Of a stretch of 64,000 nt of DNA, positions 52,962 through 62,000 are shown piece after piece. A model generated the notes under the pieces. The model did not search any database and was not told the DNA's origin. It was given only the letters and a program-made list of their open reading frames with translations. This DNA is from Craspedostauros australis. Its lineage: Eukaryota > Bacillariophyta > Bacillariophyceae > Mastogloiales > Achnanthaceae. The position numbers were made by a program, and so were the translations under genes. The DNA is taken from positions 868,001-932,000 of the forward strand of contig JAMXDE010000007.1 in NCBI GenBank assembly GCA_026770025.1, given 5' to 3'. Each line of letters opens with the position of its first letter. Position 1 is the first letter of the stretch.

Positions 52962-53744
52962 ATGCCAGTCGTCAAGAGATCACCCAAGTTCGCCATCCAG
53001 CGGCTGCTGAACCCCATGACGCTCGCCTCCACCATCGGCAGCAGCATGGGATCCCTGCAGACGTCATCCGAGTCACCATCGTCACGATCATCGGAAGACA
53101 GCTCGAACTCCAACAGCTCCACGATCGCCACCAACGCCGTCGGCCACAAGCAGGCGCAGCAGCAGACACCGCCATCACCCGCCGCGCCCACTCGATCGAG
53201 GGTCACGTTCACAAAGACCGTCACGATCCGACGAACGATCTCGGCGTGCGATTACACGCCACAGGAACGCCGCGCCTGCTGGTACAACGACGCCGAGATG
53301 AGGGTCATGAAGCAGGAACGACGCGCCACCATCAAGCTCATGGAGAGCGTGGCGGTGGGCAAAGGCTCGCACAACACCAATTACTACTGCGCCGTCGACG
53401 ACGACAAGGACTTTTGCTACCGCGGCCTCGAGCACAAGACGAAGAACGGTTCGCGCATGCGCCAATTCAACCAGGTCGATGCCGCGATGGCCGTCATGGA
53501 CGAGCAGGAGCTGCAAGCGGCGCACGGTATCAACGATCCGGAGACCTTGTCGAGAGTGTACATTTCCTGCACGTTGGCGTGTCAAGCGGCGGCGCTCGAG
53601 AAGGGACTGCGCGATCAGATGGTCGTCCTTGACCAGAGAGTGCACGTGACCAACATGACGCACAAGCAGCACCCGCACCACCAACAACAACAACCAATCC
53701 CCCACATGAGACAGCCAAGAAGACTATCGAATGCGGCGGCGTAG
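52962..53744 (+). CDS. YTPQERRACWY-family protein (unknown function)
   Basis: 260 residues from the ATG at 52962. An in-frame ATG at 52854 would add a Thr/Asn/Ser-repeat extension that looks like translated leader, so the downstream start is preferred. The N-terminus is Ser-rich. The conserved core starts with RVTFTKTVTIRRTISACDYT, then YTPQERRACWYNDAEMRVMK, a helical region with Arg/Lys/Glu, then CYRGLEHKTKNGSRMRQFNQ, an AVMDEQELQAAHGINDPETL helix and a final helix with Ala/Cys. From memory, proteins with the YTPxE..ACWY ... RGLE ... GIxDPE pattern are numerous in diatoms and have no assigned function. The C-terminal tail is His/Gln-rich. It supports a diatom or close relative as the source. 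Confidence 0.8.
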   Translation: MPVVKRSPKFAIQRLLNPMTLASTIGSSMGSLQTSSESPSSRSSEDSSNSNSSTIATNAVGHKQAQQQTPPSPAAPTRSRVTFTKTVTIRRTISACDYTPQERRACWYNDAEMRVMKQERRATIKLMESVAVGKGSHNTNYYCAVDDDKDFCYRGLEHKTKNGSRMRQFNQVDAAMAVMDEQELQAAHGINDPETLSRVYISCTLACQAAALEKGLRDQMVVLDQRVHVTNMTHKQHPHHQQQQPIPHMRQPRRLSNAAA

Positions 53745-54557
53745 ACAAAGGATACTTATTATAATGCTCACATGTTCCACTGATATCATATCATACAACA
53801 CTACAGTACCAACAAACCATATACTAGTAATGCGCTCCCAACCAATTGAATGGCTTCCACATGTTTGCGCGCATGTGGCAGTGTTATGAATTTTTATATG
53901 AACGTGGATTTGAACAGAGCCGAGTCGAACAGAGTACGAGGATAGAGGAGGACTCTTGTGTTGCTTTCCAGAGGATCACGTGTTGTGAATGGAGAGGACT
54001 ATGGTGTGCAATGAACTGCGCCCACCAATCCACCATGTGCTTCTCTCTGGATGTGTTTCGGCAGTCACGACTTGTGCCGCATCGATGACGTTTTGGCGAT
54101 GACCGTCGGAGTGGAACAAGTACTCGTATCGGTGCGCGGCATTGGTTGCGACCATCTGCTTTCGATGGAACATTGGTTGATTGGCACAAGTTGGTCTCAG
54201 CATGATGTCGTCGTTGATGGTGGCACACGTCACGTGGTTCTGGCAATGCGCATACCTCGTGCGGGTCAGAGTAGCAGCTTGTGGAGGAGAGAGTGAGGTC
54301 ATCAACGCCATGAGAAAGTGACGGCAGCCTCCAAACACAGACACAGTGAACAAGATGTGTTCTGTGGTGAGGACAAACACACACTATCCCTCTCTCTCTC
54401 CAGTTAGATAGACATTTGCACTCAAATACTATGGTATTATACATACTACTGAGTCTAATTTCTCTAATATTTGATTTTGTTGTGCTGTGTTCTTGGTGGC
54501 AAGCCTACGAGCTGCTACTACCTGCCTCCTCTTGCACCATACCTACTGCTGCCTGTT
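53745..54557. other. Convergent spacer
   Basis: Two genes end towards each other here. No domain is seen in the short minus-strand frames (53884-54444). Confidence 0.45.
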
Positions 54558-56183
54558 TCACAATGGCACGCCGTCATCATCATCGTCACCATCCTTATCA
54601 ATCAGCGCCCAATTATCGTAGACGATTTCAACCACCGATCGCTTCTTGTGCTGGTGCAAGTCTTCAAAACTCGCACTGCTGGAATGGCTGAGGTCATCCT
54701 CGAATTCGTCCTCCGTCAGCGATCCTGTCTCGTTGTCGCTTTGCTCGCCATCACATCGAGTCCTCCGCCTGGACTTGTGCTTCTTGTGCGGCATGTTCTT
54801 CAAGAGACGTCGGAAGTAGTTGACCTGTCGCAGGAGACGGAACGCGATGGCGCCCTTCATGTTGCGCAGGAAGAGCATGTACTTGGGCAGGTACTTGATG
54901 ATCAAGCGCAGCAATCGGTACGCCCCGACGCCATGGTGCTTCGTGTGTCTCGCAACCTTGCCGAACCAACGCACGTGGCGTGTTCGCAGGTGAGCGGTGA
55001 CACGAATGACAGCCTTGGAGCGGAAGAAGTTTCTCATCCAGAAGCCGCGTCGTTTCTGCACGTCCAGGATGGGTTGCACGTAGATGTGCTCCCACGGGAA
55101 CAGCGACAGAGTGTCGATGGCGAACCACGATGTGAGATACCGCGCGAAGATGCTCTTGTGGTCTCTGAGGATGGTGCCTTCTGCCGTGCGTCGCTCAGTC
55201 GTGAAGTTGAGCAGGATGTCGATCATGAACCAGATGTCGCACATGGTCATGAACATGCCACCGAACTTGCGATCTCGGATGGCTGCGTGAGTTGCGTACG
55301 CGTATGCGAAGGAGAGAACTACCGTCATGGTATCCCAGAGAATCTTGAGAGGATGCTCCATGGGAATGACCCATCGGCTGCGCTTCGCTGTTGGCGAGGG
55401 ACGGGCTCTGCTCGCGTTCGCATCCTGGCTGTGCTTCGATTGACGGTACCGTCTCATGCCTGTCGCAGTGCTGGAAGTGGTGGATGGTCGCATGCTGTGA
55501 TCCGCAACGTCGTGGTCACACGACTGCAGCGATGACATGGATGTTGACACCTTCATGGAAGGCTTCTTGCGCTGTCTCAGCCCAGTCGAGGCTGTGGTTG
55601 CGGTTGCCATTGTACTTGCTCTTGGCCTTGCCACTGATGATGCTGGGGCTGGCTCATTGAGAAGGAACCTTGCATTGGCTGTGGATGCGTCCTTGGTGCT
55701 TGTGAGAAGGAGATTCGGAAGATCGTCCCAGGACCTGCAGTCCCTCAAGGTGGCATCCAGGCTGCGCGAAGTTGGCAGGTTCGTGGTGTTGCCTGCCTCG
55801 TTTGCCTCGCTGTCATCCATGGAAGGCGAGAGGAGGACGTTCTCATGGCTCCTGGTCCTGCGGAACTCCGGTCGGGGCTTGTCGTCCATGTCCGGTCCCA
55901 CCCAGGCCGTCTTGAGCGGCGTGTCGAAGCAGAGGCTTCCGTGACGGCTGCGAGTCCTGCGATGGAAGCTGGGCATGGATAGGATGGACTGCAGCGAGCA
56001 TGACGAACTCCGGGATGGCAGGAGCGGCGTTGATACAGATGGAAGATTCGTGCTGTTCACGGTGGAGCCATCGCTGTCATCTCCATCCGTTCTCACGGGA
56101 GTATCAGGTGGAGTAAGCTGCTGTGCGTTGAGTTCCTGTCGTGCTTCTTCATGCTGCTGCTGCTGTTGATGGGCGTGTTCCAT
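54558..56183 (-). CDS. Ion-channel-like protein with S1-S4 type region, pore not found
   Basis: 541 residues, single exon. The first about 265 residues are disordered with repeated basic-Ser sites (SFHRRTRSRHGSLCFD, FRRTRSHENVLL). A cyclic-nucleotide-gated/HCN-like start follows: RWVIPMEHPLKILWDTMTVV, an S1-like segment (LSFAYAYATHAAIRDR), an S2-like segment (FMTMCDIWFMIDILLNFTTE) and an S3-like segment (ARYLTSWFAIDTLSLFPWEH). These match the usual order MxxHPxxxxW ... DIxFxxDIxLNFxT ... YLxxWFxxDxxSxxPWE. Then comes a long Arg/Lys/His-rich stretch with two S4/linker-like helices (AVIRVTAHLRTRHVRWFGKV and LLRLIIKYLPKYMLFLRNMK). No pore helix with a GYG or similar filter and no cyclic-nucleotide-binding domain follow; the protein ends in an acidic tail (DKDGDDDDDGVPL). 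It may be a voltage-sensor-only relative or an accessory subunit. Confidence 0.75.
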   Translation of the reverse strand: MEHAHQQQQQHEEARQELNAQQLTPPDTPVRTDGDDSDGSTVNSTNLPSVSTPLLPSRSSSCSLQSILSMPSFHRRTRSRHGSLCFDTPLKTAWVGPDMDDKPRPEFRRTRSHENVLLSPSMDDSEANEAGNTTNLPTSRSLDATLRDCRSWDDLPNLLLTSTKDASTANARFLLNEPAPASSVARPRASTMATATTASTGLRQRKKPSMKVSTSMSSLQSCDHDVADHSMRPSTTSSTATGMRRYRQSKHSQDANASRARPSPTAKRSRWVIPMEHPLKILWDTMTVVLSFAYAYATHAAIRDRKFGGMFMTMCDIWFMIDILLNFTTERRTAEGTILRDHKSIFARYLTSWFAIDTLSLFPWEHIYVQPILDVQKRRGFWMRNFFRSKAVIRVTAHLRTRHVRWFGKVARHTKHHGVGAYRLLRLIIKYLPKYMLFLRNMKGAIAFRLLRQVNYFRRLLKNMPHKKHKSRRRTRCDGEQSDNETGSLTEDEFEDDLSHSSSASFEDLHQHKKRSVVEIVYDNWALIDKDGDDDDDGVPL

Positions 56184-59089
56184 GATTGATCCGGTGTCCG
56201 CTTTGCCCTTGCGTTATGTTGTGTTGGGTGGTGGTCTGCTCTGTCAGAGAATGGTTTCTGTTGATGTCGCTGTTGTGGTATGTGAAGATAATGAGAAGTT
56301 GTTGTGCTCGCACAGCATCAGAGAGCAATTCGTAATCCGCCAACCGCAGCTCAACTGAAATGCCTGATGGCAGAGCCTTCGATGCCGATCTTGATGGGAA
56401 GAACGAGAGAGCAGCCGTGAGTTCGTGTTCTTGGCTGATCGACTATGACCAAAAAGTGATGTTTCCGTTCGTGATGGGGTTGCCGTTTTTGTGCGACCGT
56501 GTTGATGGCCGTGGTGTCAGAGAAGGTGTCAGCGCCAACAACAATGCCGATGGTTCCACGATACGTGTTCTCTGTCAATGGAGAGAGAGGAGGTGACTGT
56601 GGCCGTTGAGTGTCAGCAACGATGCCCAAGAGAGGAACACGAGGGCAACAAGTTGAAAGACTGTTTGTGTGTGGACATGGACATCGACATGTGCATCCAC
56701 ATGGACATGAGTGGCGATGCGATGATGCGTTCGCAAAGGCCAAATGGTCAGAGATCCACGACGGGATCACCAAACCAAGGCAAAGTGAGAGAATGGAAGA
56801 GTGACGGTTGGATGAGTTGGTTTGGTCGAAGAAGAAAATCGAAGAGCCGACTGACTGTCGTGGAGTTCGTTTCTGTGCATTTTCCGCGCTTGTGCGCGAA
56901 AGTGTGCTGCCCGAACGACACAAACACTGGCACAAGCAAGACAGGACTTCCATGCCGGTTGTGTCGTGTATTTTGCGTGGTGACGAACCCTTTGGGCAGC
57001 GACGTCTTGCTTTTCCTGCGTTTGCCTGCTTCCTGTCATTAAATATCAATGGACGAATGCACTTATTTGTTCCATGTCGCATCTGTCGTGGACTCTGCGT
57101 CATCTTCAAAACCACGACAGACCACCAACAAAGCCAACGGAAACGGTTTCGGCAGATTCTCTTGGAACGGCGGCCTGATGTCGCTTGCGACATATCAATG
57201 GTGAATCAGATTCAAAACGTGACTGATTCGACGGCGTTCCACAACGAACAGAACACAAATCCCCAAACGAATCCGTGTGGCGAACATGGCACATCGCGCG
57301 CATCGCGACACAACACAAACACAGAGAGAACAACGACCATGACGGCCATTTGCGTTCTCGTCATCGTCATGTTTTCACGAGGCGCGTTGTGCCATGGTGT
57401 GTTGTGTCGTGCTTCTGGTTGTTTCATGACATGTGTCCCACGCAACTCACCTGTGCTTTGTTTCTCTTGCGTTGTTTGCGGGTTGCTCCTTTGCGGCTCT
57501 TTGTCGTGGCTGAGGAGTCTAGTGGTATGCCTGATTATGTTGTTTCAGTCGTTGCGTTGCGCCGTTGGGTAATTGGTGGAAGCGGGTGTGCGTCTTATGA
57601 TCCTTCAGGAGCCGCCGACCAATCAATTCAGTACAACCGGGTGCACAGATGAGGACGATACGATACGTTGTGTTGTGATGTGTTGCGTCACGTTGTTCAG
57701 TTTGTTTGCTGATTGATGGCTTGACGATGTTTGGATGTTGTGTCATCGGTTGGATGGGTCACAATCGTGGGGTGGAGTTTGTGTTGTGATCTGTTTGGAT
57801 GTGGTCAACGCTTGATGGGGCTCCTTCTCCTCTTGCCGTCGATTGTCGCGTGATGGGTTGGGTTCAGATCTCCCTGTTCTCTTCTGTCTTCGTGTTGGCG
57901 TTGTTGTTGTCACTGTCCACGACGTGATGGCTGCGATGATGGCTCCGATGATGGTGACGGCAGTTCAGTTGTCCCTGTGGTCGGCATTGATGTTGTTGTT
58001 GGTGGTGGTGGTGGTGATGGCTTTGGCGGTTCTGATTTTTCTCTCGTGTTTCGATTCTTTGGTTTTTGTCCACGATGTTCTTCACGCGTCCCAAGCACTC
58101 CCGAAACCCGAACATGTCGATGAGACGGCCAGACGAAACAGAAAAACAGTCGTGTGCTCCAGATGGCTGCTGGCGTCACACGCGTCACTCTCAACAGACA
58201 AATCGTGCTAGCAATTTACATTCATTTTATTAATGCATGAGGGTTTATATAATCGGGCAGCACGACAAATTCGTCGTTCCAAATCAAGCCGTTACCATCG
58301 TGTCTCATCTCGCCAAATCGCGCGCAAATCGAAGATGCGACGCGCCAAGAAAAGGCCGATGTGAGCGAAACAAGGAGAGAACGCCAGGTATCACGAGAGA
58401 AAGACCAAGGTCAACAACCAGGACGACAAGAATCGGATCAAATGCATGTTCTTGACATCTGCAATGAGATCATCAATCGTGAGAGCAACGTCTGTCGGTG
58501 ACATCCAAACTGCCTGATCAACTCATCATCCATTTGTATCGGCAATAGTGCCACAGGAGTCAAGACTTGGGCGTTAACAGTGCCAAGACAGAACAAATAC
58601 AGTGCGATAGCAACTGAAGCACCATCGACAGCGTCATCGGAAACATCAACAGCGATCGGCAGGTCGTGACGTTGCATTGGTTCTTCTCGTCTCTTTCATG
58701 CCTCCATTCCTTTATTCTGTGTGCACGTCATAGTTCTCTCGCAGCGACACAACAACACCGTCGCTGAATCGGAGTAAAGGAGAGGAGCGGAGTGGAGTGG
58801 AGTGGACAAGAGAGAGGAAAGCGTCTCCCATACCAAGACTCCAGCAACCGCAACGACGCTCGACATTCGCTCATTCGTTCATTCATTCATTCATTGCCCA
58901 GGAATCTGCGCAGGAAGGCATCCCGGTGTCGTGCGTGATCATTGAGCAACCTCAGGATCTCTCTCCAGCAACTGCAACGACAACAAAGACAATAACAGCG
59001 ACAGCAACAGCCAAATACACGGCATCCCTCCGCTGACACCTGCTCGTGCAAGTGCAGATCAATTTGGAGATCAATTCACAGACGACGAT
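56184..59089. other. 2.9 kb divergent intergenic region
   Basis: Both neighbours start outward from here. Frames up to 280 codons exist (minus 56351-57193, plus 56808-57572) but overlap on opposite strands and show no domain. GTGGTGGTGGTGG occurs near 58000. The right end has ATTCATTCATTCATTC (about 58877-58895) and a CAACGACAACAAAGACAATA-type leader before the next ATG. Confidence 0.5.
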
Positions 59090-62000
59090 ATGAGGTACAC
59101 AGGCAACCTGCACAAGCTGATCGACGTGGCAAACGCCTCGCGCGACAGCCGCTCCAAGTGGGCGCACGTCCTGCACTACCTCGAGGGCCATACGGTGGCG
59201 CACACCAACCATGAGAATCCGCCTCACGATTCGCCCCTGCCGCCCTTCACGGCGCCGTCCGTGGAGCTGGAGGCCGAGCTGTTTGACCTGCAGGGTCCCA
59301 AGCGAGACGAGACGCCGTTGCGCATCGCCTGCAAGGCCGCACCGGCGCAGATCATCGGGGCGCTGTGCCATCTGGCGCCGGAAGCCGCGAGGGTCGAGGA
59401 CTCGCGATGTCGCATCCCGCTGCATTGGGCGTGCCGCAGACCGTCGGACAACGCGGAAACGAACAAGGTCTTGAAGATCCTCATTCTGGCGTACCCCGAG
59501 GGTCTCCTGCAACGTGACGATGGTGGCAGAACGCCCTTGCATTGGCTCTTCTGGTACCACGCCCCCACGCGCACGCCCAAGGTCGTGGAGATGTTTGCCC
59601 ACTCGCTGCACCCCAACGATCTGGCCGACGTCAAGCAACCGCGGTTGGGCATCGATGATCGCTGGCCGTTGCCGGAGGTGCCGCAGACGGGTGGCGACGT
59701 CCCGGAGAATGCCTACATCATCGCTGACGCGCGTCATGGTGTGCTGCCGTTGCATTACGCCGTCATGCAGGGCGCGTCCAAGGATACCATCAAGGCGCTG
59801 CTGCATGCCTATCCGGCTTCCAAGATGTGCAAGGATCGCAAGGGACGCACGCCCTTGGCATGGTACCTGGGTGCGGGACATCTGATCGACAGCCGCAAGC
59901 ATGTGTGCGGTGAGACCAACGACCCCAACGCGCCGCCGTGGTGGGAGATGAAGCTGTCCACGAAGGTCATTCAGATGCTTCTGTCCAGCCGCGCGGCGAG
60001 GACGCAGGACGACACGGGACGCATGCCGCTGCATTGGGCCTGCCATCTCATCGCGCGCAGCCAGTACGCGAAGAGCCATGGTTGCCTGGCCTTGAAGGCC
60101 GTGCAGCTCATCCTCGACAACTACGCCGACGTCCTCACGTGCAAGGACAAGGAGGGCAGAACGCCGTTGCAGCTCTTCTTCGATGTCGTCGTCGCGCTGC
60201 AGAAGCAGGATTTCGAGCGCGACTTTGGAAACCAGACGCTGCGCGATAACATCGATCTCAAGCTCGGGGGACCGGTGGCATGGGATCCGCCCTCGCAGCT
60301 CATCGAACTGCTCTTGAAGAGCCCGGAATCGGATGGGCATGAAGTGTCGTACAGGACGGATCATGAGCGTCCCGTCTCGGCGGCTGCCATCGAGGACACC
60401 GTCGGTGCGTTGCCCATTCATGCTGCGTTGCGCGTTGCCACGGCGCCTCAGATCATCCGCATGCTCATCCAAGCGAATCCCACCAGTTTGGTGCACACAT
60501 CGGAGGAGGTGCTGCAAACACCGCTGGTCCATGCCTTGAAGTCACCCTACACGGCGCCGCTGCAGTCTCACGAGACCATCGATCTTCTCATGCAGGCCTA
60601 CGTGACATCCAGACACGGAACCTTCATGGATGGACGCCTGGCGCTCAAGATGGAGGATTCGGCCGGCAAGTACCCCCTGCATTACGCCAGCGAGAATCAG
60701 GCCTCGCTGGAGATCGTCAAGATCCTGTGCGAGAAGTTCCCGCGCGCTGCCATGTTCCAAAGCTCCGACGGTGATCTGCCGCTCCACGGCCTGCTCTCAA
60801 AGGCCAATCTCTTCGAACCACCGGAATCGGGCATAGCCACCGGCGCGTCGCTGGCGCAGTCCATGGCTTTCCTTTCCGACAAGGAAATCGCATGGAAGAA
60901 GGAGCTCGAGAAGGTGCAGCGCTCCGTCATCGACGTCCTCGTGCAGCCGCTCATTGAGTCGGAGCAGCATCTCAAAATCGGCAGTTCCGCGCATGGAATG
61001 ACGCCGTTGCATATCGTGGTGGCCTTCGACGCCGTGTCCTACGAGACCGTGTACCGCATGCTCGATACCTGCCCCGCAACGGCAGGCATGATAACGACGG
61101 CAGAAGGATACAACTTCTCCTGCATGGACTTGCACGAACTGCGCAAGAAAGACAGCGACGACATCGACCAGTGGAACGCAATGCGCGAGCTCCTCTTCGC
61201 CTTCTGTCCCACCATCGACGCGTGGCGTTCCAAGGACGACCTCCTCGAGGCATGCGTCAAGCTCATCCGGCAGGAAGCCGAGACCAACTCCAGCTTCCAC
61301 CTCGATCGCCTTGGCAGCATCCAGGACAAGAAGGATGGCGCCCTGTCCATCGCGGAAACTTTGTCCTCCATCGCTCCGCCGGAAATCGACACAGCGTACC
61401 GACCAAAGCAGAAGCTGCCGGGTGTGATCTCGCCATCCAAGAGCGCTGCCTTGTCACCTGGCGCAGCCGAGCCGTCATCACGCAAGAAGTACCAACGCAA
61501 GCAACGCCCGCGCAAACGGCCGGAGCCCAAGTTCGAGGTGCACAAGTCCATCTACGACGATGACAACTTCGTGGGCAGCTACGAGGTTTCCGACAATTCG
61601 GATGAGTCCGACGTTGACGAGGAGTACTACTCGAGCGGAGAGTCCGAGTACAATTCGCAGGACGAGGAGGACACTTTCTTCGACCGCAGCATCATCCACA
61701 ACGGATCCTCCATGGAGACGGGATCGTGGGCGGGCAGCGTGCAGCAGAACCAGAGCATGGGATCGCGCAAAAAGTCGCAGCAGTCCGGCTCCTCGATGCC
61801 AAAGATGATCGTCGAGTCGCCGGCGCATTTTGAAGAGAAGAAGATGGAGGAGGACGCAGCCGCGATGAAGCCGATGGATCTGCGATCCGCGCTCAGCGAC
61901 TCCAACAACCTGCTCAGCGACGTGGCGATGCGATTGTGGACCTTCTTCGTCCTGTACAACAACAAGAAGAAGCCAGAAGATAACTACCTCAGACAGGTCG

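Noticed and set aside
53175-53705. 176-codon minus-strand frame opposite the YTPQERRACWY-family gene
   Set aside because: Antisense shadow; the plus frame carries the family motifs.
54471-55535. 354-codon plus-strand frame over the channel-like gene
   Set aside because: Antisense to the frame with S1-S3 motifs; no features of its own.
58952-60532. 526-codon minus-strand frame over the start of the ankyrin gene
   Set aside because: Antisense shadow; the plus strand has ankyrin repeats in an uninterrupted frame of 1637 codons.
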